64,000 nt of DNA from Pseudomonas botevensis (GTDB lineage: Bacteria; Pseudomonadota; Gammaproteobacteria; Pseudomonadales; Pseudomonadaceae). The notes below the pieces were generated by a model. The model made no database searches. It was not told where the DNA came from and saw only the letters and a list, made by a program, of their open reading frames with translations. This document shows positions 43,911 to 53,103 of this stretch, piece after piece (positions within the stretch are counted from its first letter, which is position 1; every line of letters begins with the position of its first letter). The translations under genes were made by a program, and so were the position numbers. The stretch covers positions 1 through 64,000 of the forward strand of contig NZ_JAHTKI010000006.1 in the NCBI RefSeq assembly GCF_019145475.1. Reading direction: 5' to 3'.

Positions 43911-44480
43911 ATGTCTACTTCCCCCGTCACGCTGATGGTTGCGCGTCGCGTCGCCGACGGCCGCTATCAGGACCTGATTGCCTGGCTGCGCGAAGGCGAG
44001 CAACTGGCGACCGACTTCCCCGGTTATCTCGGCTCCGGCGTGCTGGCACCGCCGCCCGGCGATAACGAATTCCAGATCATTTTCCGCTTCGTCGACGAAC
44101 ACACATTGCACGCCTGGGAACACTCCGCGTCACGCACGGCCTGGCTGGCCCGCGGCAGTGACCTGTTCGCCCATCCCAAAGAGCATCGCGTCAGCGGCAT
44201 CGAAGGCTGGTTCGGCGCAGCCGGTCAACGTCCGCCACGCTGGAAACAGGCCGTGGCGATCTGGCTGGCGTTCTTCCCGGTGTCCCTGCTGTTCAACTTC
44301 GTCCTCGGCCCGCTGCTCGCAGAGATGAGCCTGCTGCCACGGGTGTTCGTCAGTACCCTGTGCCTGACACCGTTGATGGTTTACTTCTTCATTCCGCTGT
44401 CGACCCGGTTGCTGGCCAACTGGCTGAACGGCACGCCTGTACGTCAGTTGCCGGCCGCGCCTTCGGCACAGAACCGGTAA
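43911..44480 (+). CDS. ABM-domain membrane protein (antibiotic biosynthesis monooxygenase-like)
   Basis: A 189-aa protein with an N-terminal dimeric alpha/beta-barrel ABM domain (about 1-95: TLMVARRVADGRYQDLIAWL, FQIIFRFVDEHTLHAWE). Two C-terminal membrane helices follow (about 114-135 and 142-165). This two-part form is common in bacteria and of unknown function; the ABM fold binds heme or hydrophobic substrates in related proteins. ATG 43911 has CGGAG upstream. It is divergent from the MerR gene, so it may be one of its targets. Confidence 0.8.
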   Translation: MSTSPVTLMVARRVADGRYQDLIAWLREGEQLATDFPGYLGSGVLAPPPGDNEFQIIFRFVDEHTLHAWEHSASRTAWLARGSDLFAHPKEHRVSGIEGWFGAAGQRPPRWKQAVAIWLAFFPVSLLFNFVLGPLLAEMSLLPRVFVSTLCLTPLMVYFFIPLSTRLLANWLNGTPVRQLPAAPSAQNR

Positions 44481-44503
44481 AGCGATCGCCGGCGCGTTTG
44501 ACG

Positions 44504-44548
44504 CGACAGCTCCTGCGGGTTCTACATCACCTGATGCAGGAGCTGTCG
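44504..44548. terminator. Long-stem hairpin between ABM gene and folM
   Basis: CGACAGCTCCTGC and GCAGGAGCTGTCG form a perfect 13-bp stem around a 19-base loop. The following GCAATCTTTT is only modestly T-rich, so it may act as an attenuator ahead of the fol genes. Confidence 0.55.
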
Positions 44549-44608
44549 GCAATCTTTTGAAGCGTCTCGCTGTTATAGTTTTTGCACCCACCGCGACGCG
44601 AGCCGTTC

Positions 44609-45319
44609 ATGACCACATCCTCCGCCCCGATCCTGATCACCGGCGCCGGCCAGCGTGTCGGCCTGCATTGCGCGCAGCGCTTGCTCGAGGACGGCCATCG
44701 AGTGATCTTCACCTATCGCAGCGAGCGCCCCGGTGTGCAGGCGTTACGCGATCTCGGCGCTATCGGCGTGTTCGCCGACTTCTCCAGCGAAGCGACGATC
44801 CTGGCCTTCATCACCGAATTGAAGACCCGCACCGACAGCCTGCGGGCCATCATCCACAACGCGTCCGAATGGCTGGAGGAAACCCCGGGCGGTGAAGCCG
44901 AGGCCTTCACCCGCATGGTCAACATTCACATGCTGGCGCCGTATCTGATCAACCTGCACTGCGCCGAGCTGCTGCAACATTCAAACCCGGCCGACATCAT
45001 CCACATCAGCGATGACGTCACACGCAAGGGCAGCAGCAAACACATCGGTTATTGCGCCAGCAAGGCCGGGCTCGACAGCCTGACCCTGTCCTTCGCCGCG
45101 CGCTATGCGCCGGCAATCAAGGTCAACGGCATCGCGCCGGCCCTGCTATTGTTCAATCCCGACGACGACGCGGCATACCGCGCCAAGGCACTGGCAAAGT
45201 CGGCGCTGGGCATCGAGCCCGGCAGCGACGTGATCTACCAGAGCCTGCGTTATCTGCTCGACAACCCTTATGTCACCGGCACCACCCTGACCGTCAACGG
45301 CGGGCGGCACGTCAAGTAA
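44609..45319 (+). CDS. folM: Dihydromonapterin reductase
   Basis: A 236-aa short-chain reductase of the pteridine-reductase branch. The cofactor loop is TGAGQRVG (11-18), with the Arg typical of NADPH-using pteridine reductases. IIHNAS and YCASKAG (catalytic Tyr and Lys) follow. It reduces dihydromonapterin to tetrahydromonapterin, the cofactor of phenylalanine hydroxylase in pseudomonads (established for P. aeruginosa/E. coli FolM). It lies 22 bases before folE. Confidence 0.9.
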   Translation: MTTSSAPILITGAGQRVGLHCAQRLLEDGHRVIFTYRSERPGVQALRDLGAIGVFADFSSEATILAFITELKTRTDSLRAIIHNASEWLEETPGGEAEAFTRMVNIHMLAPYLINLHCAELLQHSNPADIIHISDDVTRKGSSKHIGYCASKAGLDSLTLSFAARYAPAIKVNGIAPALLLFNPDDDAAYRAKALAKSALGIEPGSDVIYQSLRYLLDNPYVTGTTLTVNGGRHVK

Positions 45320-45341
45320 AACCGCCCAGCGAGGATGTTCC

Positions 45342-45902
45342 ATGAGCCTGTCCCTGCCCGAGAACTATCGTGAAATCCTGATCGGCCTCGGCGAAAATCC
45401 CGACCGCGAAGGTTTGCTCGACACGCCGCTGCGTGCAGCCAAGGCCATGCAATACCTGTGTCACGGTTATGGGCAGAGCGTCGACGACATCGTCAATGGC
45501 GCGCTGTTTGCCTCCGACTCCGACGAGATGATCATCGTCGCCGACATCGAGCTGTACTCGTTGTGCGAGCATCACCTGCTGCCCTTCATCGGCAAGGCCC
45601 ATGTGGCTTATATTCCGACGGGCAAGGTGTTGGGGCTGTCGAAGATCGCACGGCTGGTGGACATGTTCGCCCGCCGCCTGCAGATTCAGGAAAACCTCAC
45701 CCGCCAGATCGCCGACGCGATCCAGCAAGTCACCGAGGCCGCCGGAGTCGCGGTGGTCATCGAAGCCCGGCACATGTGCATGATGATGCGCGGTGTCGAG
45801 AAACAGAATTCGACCATGAACACCTCGGTCATGCTCGGCGCCTTTCGCGAGTCGAGCAACACCCGCCAGGAGTTCCTGCAATTGATTGGACGGAGCAAGT
45901 AA
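45342..45902 (+). CDS. folE: GTP cyclohydrolase I
   Basis: Makes 7,8-dihydroneopterin triphosphate from GTP. It has 186 residues with zinc ligands Cys75 and His78 ([10 protein letters not shown]) and Cys146 ([10 protein letters not shown]), and the [12 protein letters not shown] helix. It is the type I, zinc-dependent enzyme. Pseudomonads carry more than one copy; this one is dedicated to the monapterin branch by its neighbours. It ends 0 bases before folX, which indicates translational coupling. Confidence 0.95.
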   Translation: MSLSLPENYREILIGLGENPDREGLLDTPLRAAKAMQYLCHGYGQSVDDIVNGALFASDSDEMIIVADIELYSLCEHHLLPFIGKAHVAYIPTGKVLGLSKIARLVDMFARRLQIQENLTRQIADAIQQVTEAAGVAVVIEARHMCMMMRGVEKQNSTMNTSVMLGAFRESSNTRQEFLQLIGRSK

Positions 45903-46274
45903 ATGCCACAACTTCAACCGGGAATGGCGCGCATCCGGGTCAAGGATCTGCGCCTGCGCACCTTTATCGGGATCAACGAAGACGAGATCCTCAACAAGCA
46001 GGACGTGCTGATCAACCTGACCATCCTGTACGCCGCGCAAGAGGCGGTGCGGGACAACGACATCGACCACGCCCTCAATTACCGCACCATCACCAAGGCG
46101 ATCATCGCCCACGTAGAGGGCAACCGCTTCGCCCTGCTCGAACGCCTGACCCAGGAGCTGCTGGATCGGGTGATGGCCAATGAGTCGGTGCTGTACGCCG
46201 AGGTCGAAGTCGACAAGCCACACGCCTTGCGCTTTGCCGAGTCGGTGTCGATTACGCTGGCGGCGAGCCGCTGA
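45903..46274 (+). CDS. folX: Dihydroneopterin triphosphate 2'-epimerase
   Basis: A 123-aa tunnelling-fold enzyme that epimerises dihydroneopterin triphosphate to the monapterin form. It contains [19 protein letters not shown] and the active-site region [13 protein letters not shown], close to E. coli FolX (120 aa) and distinguishable from FolB. The gene begins directly after the folE stop codon. Together the three genes supply tetrahydromonapterin. Confidence 0.92.
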   Translation: MPQLQPGMARIRVKDLRLRTFIGINEDEILNKQDVLINLTILYAAQEAVRDNDIDHALNYRTITKAIIAHVEGNRFALLERLTQELLDRVMANESVLYAEVEVDKPHALRFAESVSITLAASR

Positions 46275-46342
46275 ACGAGTCTGGCGCATCAGCCGCCAGG
46301 CTTTTATCATCCGCGCCACGATTTGACTGCACAGAGCCCATC

Positions 46343-46639
46343 ATGACCGAGCAACAACGCCTCGAACTCGAAGCCGCCGCTTTCCGCCGGCTGGTCGCCC
46401 ATCTGGACAGCCGCAAGGACGTGCAGAACATCGACCTGATGAACCTCTCCGGGTTCTGCCGCAACTGCCTGTCCAAGTGGTACAAAGCGGCGGCCGACGA
46501 GCGCCAGATCGAGGTCAGCCTTGATGACGCCCGTGAAGTGGTTTACGGCATGCCGTACGCCGACTGGAAAGCCCAATTTCAGCAAGAAGCCAGCGCCGAA
46601 CAACAAGCGGCGTTCGCCAAAGGAAAACCCAATGAGTGA
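46343..46639 (+). CDS. DUF1244 protein
   Basis: A 98-aa helical protein with the family core LVAHLDSRKDVQNIDLMNLSG then FCRNCLSKWY (two Cys, one turn apart, and a WY pair). Function is unknown. Length is normal. Its stop overlaps the next gene by 8 bases. It sits 68 bases after folX and could share its transcript. Confidence 0.85.
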   Translation: MTEQQRLELEAAAFRRLVAHLDSRKDVQNIDLMNLSGFCRNCLSKWYKAAADERQIEVSLDDAREVVYGMPYADWKAQFQQEASAEQQAAFAKGKPNE

Positions 46640-46970
46640 TCTGAACACCCTGCGCGCCAGCCTCAAGAGCGGCGAACATGCCTTCGCCGATACCCTGGCA
46701 TTCATTGCCGCCGGCTACGACTACCAGCCTCAGGCGTTCAACAACGGCGGCGTGGAAAACGCGGCCGGGCAGAACGAAGGCTCGTGCAAGACCCTCGGCC
46801 TGGCCCTGCTGGAAGGCCTGAGCGATGAAGAAGCCTTGCTGGCATTCGGCGAGCACTACCGTTCGGTGGTTGCGACGCCTGAAGGCAGCGACCATGGCAA
46901 TATCCGCGCGTTGATCCAGCACGGGCTGGCCGGTGTGAAATTCACCGCACAACCGCTGACCCGCCGCTGA
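46632..46970 (+). CDS. HopJ-like type III effector family protein (housekeeping)
   Basis: A 112-aa protein matching the so-called HopJ family (GYDYQPQAFNNGGVENAAGQNEGSCKTLG is its characteristic region, about 28-56). Despite the name, the family is widespread in bacteria without type III secretion, and no secretion signal or hrp box is present here. Function is unknown. It overlaps the DUF1244 gene by 8 bases, so the two are co-translated. Confidence 0.8.
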   Translation: MSDLNTLRASLKSGEHAFADTLAFIAAGYDYQPQAFNNGGVENAAGQNEGSCKTLGLALLEGLSDEEALLAFGEHYRSVVATPEGSDHGNIRALIQHGLAGVKFTAQPLTRR

Positions 46971-46998
46971 GTTTCATCTCCCGCAGGCATCTGCGGGC

Positions 46999-47031
46999 AC
47001 AAAAAAACCGGCCGAAGCCGGTTTTTTTGTG
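46999..47031. terminator. Bidirectional terminator
   Basis: ACAAAAAAACCGGC and GCCGGTTTTTTTGT flank a CGAA loop, serving the HopJ-like gene on the plus strand and trxB on the minus strand. Confidence 0.92.
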
Positions 47032-47040
47032 CCTGGGATC

Positions 47041-48177
<1,137 letters not shown>

Positions 48178-48313
48178 TCATAGGTGGTCTCTATGCGGAC
48201 ACACTGACGAGATGGACGTCTTTGTTACAGTGAATGTCGATCCCGCCGCCACGCTTTCACAGGCCTGGCAAAGTCGGTAAGGTCGGCGCGTTTTCCCTTG
48301 TTCGGAGCACCTT

Positions 48314-49066
48314 ATGCCCGCCCCTGTCCTGTCCGGCCCGCAATACCTGCGCGAAGGCCTCAAACTGGTTCTCAGCCCCGGCCTGCGCCTGTTCGTGCTG
48401 CTGCCGCTGGCAATCAACCTGGTGCTGTTCGTCGGATTGATCTATCTGGCCGGCCACCAGTTCAGCCTGTGGGTCGACACCCTGATGCCATCGCTGCCCG
48501 ACTGGCTGAGTTTCCTCAGCTACATCCTGTGGCCACTGTTTGTGGTGCTGGTGCTGTTGATGGTGTTTTTCACCTTCACCCTGCTCGCGAATGTCATCGC
48601 TGCACCGTTCAACGGTTTCCTCGCGGAAAAAGTCGAGGTTGTGGTACGCGGCACGGACGATTTCCCGGCTTTCAGCTGGGGCGAACTGATCGCCATGATC
48701 CCGCGCACGCTGACCCGGGAGATGCGCAAGCTCGGCTACTTCCTGCCTCGGGCGATCGGCCTGTTCATCCTGTCGTTCATCCCGATGGTGAACATCGTCG
48801 CCGCACCGCTGTGGCTGCTGTTCGGCGTGTGGATGATGGCAATCCAGTACATCGACTACCCGGCGGACAACCACAAGCTGGGCTGGAACGAGATGCTCGC
48901 CTGGCTGCGGCAGAAACGCTGGCAGAGCATGAGCTTCGGCGGGATCGTTTATCTGGCGCTGCTGATTCCGGTGGTCAACATCCTGATGATGCCCGCTGCC
49001 GTTGCCGGCGCGACCTTGTTCTGGGTGCGCGAGCGCGGGGCCGAGAATCTGGTGACCACTGCGTGA
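48314..49066 (+). CDS. cysZ: Sulfate transporter CysZ
   Basis: A 250-aa inner-membrane sulfate permease with four long hydrophobic helices (about 24-46, 66-92, 150-172 and 205-230). It has the family opening [25 protein letters not shown] and the central motif [16 protein letters not shown]. It provides sulfate for assimilation, together with the cysD and cysNC genes at 56182-59007. It is divergent from trxB, whose reductase supports PAPS reduction. Confidence 0.92.
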   Translation: MPAPVLSGPQYLREGLKLVLSPGLRLFVLLPLAINLVLFVGLIYLAGHQFSLWVDTLMPSLPDWLSFLSYILWPLFVVLVLLMVFFTFTLLANVIAAPFNGFLAEKVEVVVRGTDDFPAFSWGELIAMIPRTLTREMRKLGYFLPRAIGLFILSFIPMVNIVAAPLWLLFGVWMMAIQYIDYPADNHKLGWNEMLAWLRQKRWQSMSFGGIVYLALLIPVVNILMMPAAVAGATLFWVRERGAENLVTTA

Positions 49067-49141
49067 TCCGGCGCTGAGCCGGTCACAAATCCATCATCCC
49101 GACGTCACAAGCGCGACATGGCCTCAGCCGACACTGAGGTC

Positions 49142-50317
49142 ATGACGACAGCTCTGCATATCACTCTGATCAGCGAAACCTTCCCACCGGAAATCAACGG
49201 CGTGGCCAATACCCTTGGCCGCTTGTGCGACGGTTTGCGCGCGCGCGGACATCGGGTGGAACTGGTGCGGCCCCGTCAGGGCGACGATCCGCAGCGCAGT
49301 GAAGACGACGCGCTGCTGTTGTGTCGCGGCTGGCCGTTGCCGGGTTATCCGGGGCTGCAATGGGGCCAGTCGTCGATGCACAAGCTGCTGCGCCGCTGGA
49401 AGCGTCAGCGTCCGGACGTGCTGTACATCGCCACCGAAGGCCCGCTGGGATTGTCGGCATTGCGCGCGGCACGTCGCCTGGGGATTGCGGTGGTCAGCGG
49501 CTTTCACACCAACTTCCAGCAATACACCCATCAGTACGGCCTCAGCCTGCTGACCCGTTTGCTCACCCATTACCTGCGCTGGTTTCACAATCGCTCGGCC
49601 CTGACTCTGGTGCCGAGCGCCAGCCAGCGCATGGAACTGGAGCGCCGACACTTCGAGCGTCTGGCGTTGCTGTCGCGTGGGGTCGACAGCCAGTTGTTCC
49701 ATCCGGCCAAACGCCTGAACGCCCTGCGTGAGCAATGGGGTCTGGGCGAGCAGGACATTGCGGTGATTCACGTAGGACGCCTGGCCCCGGAGAAGAATCT
49801 CGGCCTGCTCAAGCGCTGCTTCGACACACTGCGCAGCACTTATCCACAGCACAATCTGAAACTGATCGTGGTCGGCGACGGCCCGCAGCGCACGACGCTG
49901 GAAAAGCAATTGCCCGAAGCGATCTTCTGCGGTTCGCAGCGCGGCGAAGCGCTGGCGGCGCACTATGCGTCGGGGGATGTGTTTCTGTTTCCGAGCCTGA
50001 CCGAAACCTTCGGCAACGTCGTGCTGGAAGCGCTGGCCTCAGGCCTTGGCGTGGTGGCTTACGATCAGGCTGCAGCGGCTCAGCACATTCGCCATGGCTA
50101 CAACGGCGTGCTGGCGATGCCGGGGGACGAAGAAGCGTTCTGCGATGCGGCGGCGTGGTTGCTGGAAGAGCAGGAAACCCTGCGTTGCGTGCGACTGAAT
50201 GCGCGCCAGCATGCGAGCCGCCAGGGTTGGGCGACGATCATCGAGCAGTTTGAAAGTCATCTGCGCGGAGCATGCGTGGGGGAGCAGGTGCTGCCGAATG
50301 CGCCGACGCTGCGCTGA
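49142..50317 (+). CDS. Glycosyltransferase family 4, lipid-type (Agt2-like by gene order)
   Basis: A 391-aa GT-B glycosyltransferase. The N-terminal domain contains ETFPPEINGVANTLGRL (about 11-27) and VSGFHTNFQQYTHQYG. The C-terminal domain has VGRLAPEKNL and PSLTETFGNVVLEALASG (the E-x7-E donor site). It resembles glycosyltransferases acting on diacylglycerol. In P. aeruginosa the gene in this place (next to cysZ) is reported to make glycolipids under phosphate stress (memory). ATG 49142 has TGAGG upstream and is preferred over ATG 49118. Confidence 0.85.
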   Translation: MTTALHITLISETFPPEINGVANTLGRLCDGLRARGHRVELVRPRQGDDPQRSEDDALLLCRGWPLPGYPGLQWGQSSMHKLLRRWKRQRPDVLYIATEGPLGLSALRAARRLGIAVVSGFHTNFQQYTHQYGLSLLTRLLTHYLRWFHNRSALTLVPSASQRMELERRHFERLALLSRGVDSQLFHPAKRLNALREQWGLGEQDIAVIHVGRLAPEKNLGLLKRCFDTLRSTYPQHNLKLIVVGDGPQRTTLEKQLPEAIFCGSQRGEALAAHYASGDVFLFPSLTETFGNVVLEALASGLGVVAYDQAAAAQHIRHGYNGVLAMPGDEEAFCDAAAWLLEEQETLRCVRLNARQHASRQGWATIIEQFESHLRGACVGEQVLPNAPTLR

Positions 50318-50340
50318 TGTTTCGCGGAGTCTGGAATAGC

Positions 50341-50364
50341 CTTCGCGGGCAAGCCCGCGAAGGG
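50341..50364. repeat. REP palindrome
   Basis: CTTCGCGGGCAAGCCCGCGAAG is a perfect Pseudomonas REP-type palindrome in the 64-base gap between two convergent genes, and probably serves as terminator for both. Confidence 0.85.
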
Positions 50365-50381
50365 GTCGATGCCGATGTCGC

Positions 50382-51485
50382 TTAAACCAGCGTCATCAGC
50401 GCGTCACGGCTGAACGGCAGAATGTCCTGCTCGCGGCCTTCACGGACTTTCTGCGCCCAGTCCGGATCCACCAGCAGCGCACGCCCCACCGCCACCAGAT
50501 CGAACTCGTCGTTGTTCAGCCGCTCCAGCAGTTTTTCCAGGCTGGCCGGCTGCGCCACCTTGTCGGTGTTGACCATGAATTGCAGGAACTCGCCATCCAG
50601 GCCAACGCTGCCGACGGTGATGGTCGGTTTGCCGGTCAGCTTGCGGGTCCAGCCCGCCAGGTTCAGCTCGGAACCGTCGAACTCCGGCTCCCAGAAACGG
50701 CGGGTCGAGCAGTGGAAAATATCGACGCCAGCGTCAGACAGCGGCTTGAGGAACTCGCCCAGCGCCTCCGGGGTTTGCACCAGACGCGCGGTGTAGTCCT
50801 GCTGCTTCCACTGCGAGAAACGGAAAATGATCGGGAAACCTTCGCCGACCGCAGCCCGTACGGCCTGGATCAGTTCGATGGCGAAACGCGAACGGTTGGC
50901 CAGGCTGCCACCGTATTCGTCAGTGCGCTGGTTGCTGCCTTCCCAGAAGAACTGGTCAATCAGGTAACCGTGGGCGCCGTGGATTTCCACGCCGTCCATG
51001 CCGATGCTCTGGGCATCCCTGGCCGCTTGGGCGAAAGCGCCGATCACGTCCTGGATATCCTGTTTGGTCATGCCGTGGACCACGACCTGACCGTCCTTGA
51101 GTTTTTCCGACGGGCCATAACCCGGCACGCTGGCGTCCGGCTCGGTGCCGATACGGCGAACGCTGCCGACGTGCCACAGTTGCGGAACGATCTTGCCACC
51201 CTCGGCATGTACCGCGTCGACGACTTTCTTCCAGCCGGCCAGCGCGGCTTCACCGTAGAAGTGCGGCACGTTCGGATAACCGTTGGACGCCTGGTGACCG
51301 ACCGTGGTGCCTTCCGTGACGATCAGGCCGACTCCGGCGGCCGCGCGACGACGGTAGTACTCGATCACTTTGGAATTCGGCACGCCGCCCGGAGAAAACG
51401 AGCGGGTCATCGGCGCCATGACCACGCGGGTCGGCAGTTCGAGGGCACCGAGATGAAACGGTTTGAACAAGGCTTGAACGGGCAT
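50382..51485 (-). CDS. NADH:flavin oxidoreductase (old yellow enzyme family)
   Basis: A 367-aa FMN-dependent ene-reductase of TIM-barrel fold. It has the opening LFKPFHLGALELPTRVVMAPMTR, the active-site region GVEIHGAHGYLIDQFFWEGSNQRTDEYGG and the C-terminal FDLVAVGRALLVDPDWAQ. The family reduces activated C=C bonds and nitro compounds. The physiological substrate is unknown. It is monocistronic, with a 157-base gap before the next gene. It corresponds to PA0840 by gene order (memory). Confidence 0.88.
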   Translation of the reverse strand: MPVQALFKPFHLGALELPTRVVMAPMTRSFSPGGVPNSKVIEYYRRRAAAGVGLIVTEGTTVGHQASNGYPNVPHFYGEAALAGWKKVVDAVHAEGGKIVPQLWHVGSVRRIGTEPDASVPGYGPSEKLKDGQVVVHGMTKQDIQDVIGAFAQAARDAQSIGMDGVEIHGAHGYLIDQFFWEGSNQRTDEYGGSLANRSRFAIELIQAVRAAVGEGFPIIFRFSQWKQQDYTARLVQTPEALGEFLKPLSDAGVDIFHCSTRRFWEPEFDGSELNLAGWTRKLTGKPTITVGSVGLDGEFLQFMVNTDKVAQPASLEKLLERLNNDEFDLVAVGRALLVDPDWAQKVREGREQDILPFSRDALMTLV

Positions 51486-51605
51486 CGGAAAGCTCCACGA
51501 AAAGGTTATCGACGGGCAAAAGACATATGACGGCGATAATATGCGCGACGCAGCCGATCCGATAGCACTATTGATCTGAATGATTAAGGGTCAAAAGGCA
51601 GGCGA

Positions 51606-51636
51606 AAAAAATCGCAGCTCGATGGCTGCGATTTTT
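51606..51636 (-). terminator. Terminator of the glutathione peroxidase gene
   Basis: AAAATCGCAGC and GCTGCGATTTT form an 11-bp stem with flanking A- and T-runs, 7 bases after the gpx stop. Confidence 0.88.
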
Positions 51637-51642
51637 GCGGTT

Positions 51643-52125
51643 TCAGCCCAGGGCTTTTTCGATCGCGGCAATCACGCTCGGATCGTCCGGCGCCGTGCGC
51701 GGCGAGAATCGGGCCAACACGCGGCCGTCCTTGCCGAGCAGGAACTTCTCGAAATTCCAGGTGATGTCACCGGGAAACTCAGCGCCCTCGCCCGCCAACA
51801 GACGGTAGAGCTGATGACGTTCGTGGCCGTTGACTTCGAGCTTGCTGGACAACGGGAAGCTCACGCCATAGTTCAGACTGCAGAACTCCTGGATCTCCTG
51901 CTCCGAGCCCGGTTCCTGGCCGGCAAACTGATTGCACGGCAGGCCCAGCACGCTGAAGCCTTTGCCCTTGTATTGCTGATAGAGGTTTTCCAGCGCCGCG
52001 TACTGGGGCGTCAGGCCGCATTTGGAGGCGACGTTGACCACCAGCACGACTTGGCCCTTGAAGGGCGCCAGCGGTAGCTCCTGACCATCCAGGGCCTTCA
52101 ACTTAAGGTCGTGAAAAGCACTCAT
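51643..52125 (-). CDS. Glutathione peroxidase (Cys type)
   Basis: A 160-aa thiol peroxidase reducing hydrogen and lipid peroxides. The catalytic set is Cys36 (VASKCGLTP), Gln70 (NQFAGQEPG) and Trp123 (ITWNFEKFL). A cysteine stands where some family members have selenocysteine. No signal peptide, so it is cytoplasmic. A resolving Cys64 or Cys82 suggests thioredoxin-linked turnover, and trxB lies 4 kb away. The ATG 52125 start has GGAG upstream. Confidence 0.9.
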   Translation of the reverse strand: MSAFHDLKLKALDGQELPLAPFKGQVVLVVNVASKCGLTPQYAALENLYQQYKGKGFSVLGLPCNQFAGQEPGSEQEIQEFCSLNYGVSFPLSSKLEVNGHERHQLYRLLAGEGAEFPGDITWNFEKFLLGKDGRVLARFSPRTAPDDPSVIAAIEKALG

Positions 52126-52198
52126 GACGAACTCCAAGATTCCCGTGTTCTACTCGAAAACAGCCACCTGGCGAGAGTAGCAAGGATAGCCGCAGACT

Positions 52199-52220
52199 AA
52201 AAAGGCGCCCTCGGGCGCCT
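52199..52220 (-). terminator. Terminator of slyD
   Basis: On the minus strand GGCGCCC and GGGCGCC pair across a 2-base loop, followed by TTTTT, 30 bases past the slyD stop. Confidence 0.8.
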
Positions 52221-52249
52221 CTCCAGTTCTCTGAGCTTAGCGCAGAAAA

Positions 52250-52735
52250 TCAGTGGTGATGGCCACCTTCGCCATGGACGTGACCATGAGCGATTTCTTC
52301 CTGGCTGGCGTCACGAATGTCGACGACCTTCACTTTGAAGTTCAGGCGCTGACCGGCCAGTGGGTGGTTGCCGTCGACGGTGACGTCGTCGCCGTCCAGG
52401 TCACGAATGGTGACGATCTGCATCTGGCCATCCGGCGCCGAAGCGTGGAACTGCATGCCGACTTCCAGCTCGTCGACGCCTTCGAACATGCTGCGGCTCA
52501 GGGTGCTGACCAGCTCGGCGGAGTATTCGCCGTAGGCGTCTTCCGGCTCGACGGCGACGCTCAGTTCGTCACCCTGGGTTTTGCCTTCCAGCGCCTTTTC
52601 CAGGCCCGGGATGATGTTGCCTGCGCCGTGCAGGTAAACCAGCGGAGCGCCGCCGGCGGAACTGTCGATGACCTCACCAGCGTCGTTGGTCAGGGTATAG
52701 TCGATGGAGACAGCCTTATTGGCGGCGATCAGCAT
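52250..52735 (-). CDS. slyD: FKBP-type peptidyl-prolyl isomerase SlyD
   Basis: A 161-aa prolyl isomerase and chaperone. The FKBP core is split (about 1-70 and 125-145) by the insert-in-flap domain (about 72-122, EPEDAYGEYSAELV). The tail is short but metal-binding (HGHVHGEGGHHH), suggesting nickel or zinc handling as in E. coli SlyD. ATG 52735 begins MLIAANKAVSIDYTL. The start codon overlaps the start of the divergent DUF3565 gene, so no space remains for separate promoters. Confidence 0.93.
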   Translation of the reverse strand: MLIAANKAVSIDYTLTNDAGEVIDSSAGGAPLVYLHGAGNIIPGLEKALEGKTQGDELSVAVEPEDAYGEYSAELVSTLSRSMFEGVDELEVGMQFHASAPDGQMQIVTIRDLDGDDVTVDGNHPLAGQRLNFKVKVVDIRDASQEEIAHGHVHGEGGHHH

Positions 52736-53042
52736 GGGGCGAGACCTTTTGCATAAGAATGAAGAACGGACAAGTCTAAACAAGGATTTGCCCGAAAGCG
52801 AACACAACCCGGACAGACGGGATCAATTGGCCAGCGTGACAATCACCGGTTTCCATCAGGACGAGGACGGACACTGGGTCGCCGAGCTGTCCTGCGGCCA
52901 CACCCAGCACCTGCGCCACCTGCCGCCGTGGCAATCCCGGGCCTGGGTCCTGGACCCTGTGCAACGCATTGAAAAAATAGGCCAACCCTTTGATTGCGGT
53001 TGGTGCGCACAAGGCTCGGTTAGCGATAACCTTGGCCCCTGA
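52734..53042 (+). CDS. DUF3565 protein
   Basis: The conserved part (about residues 32-95) contains ITGFHQDEDGHWVAELSCGH and HLRHLPPWQSRAWVLDP, ending in FDCGWC. The Cys/His pattern suggests a small metal-binding fold. This is DUF3565, of unknown function. The first 30 residues read through the slyD leader and may not be translated. In-frame TTG 52827 or GTG 52836 directly precede the conserved part and are alternative starts. Confidence 0.7.
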   Translation: MGRDLLHKNEERTSLNKDLPESEHNPDRRDQLASVTITGFHQDEDGHWVAELSCGHTQHLRHLPPWQSRAWVLDPVQRIEKIGQPFDCGWCAQGSVSDNLGP

Positions 53043-53103
53043 AAATCGGTAAAAGGCCAGCCATAGGGCCAATGCCGTTGCCATGCACCCTTAGAGAATC
53101 CGC

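Noticed and set aside
46632..46970. A type III secretion effector, as the HopJ name implies
   Set aside because: The family is a widespread housekeeping protein, and no secretion genes, chaperone or hrp box are near.
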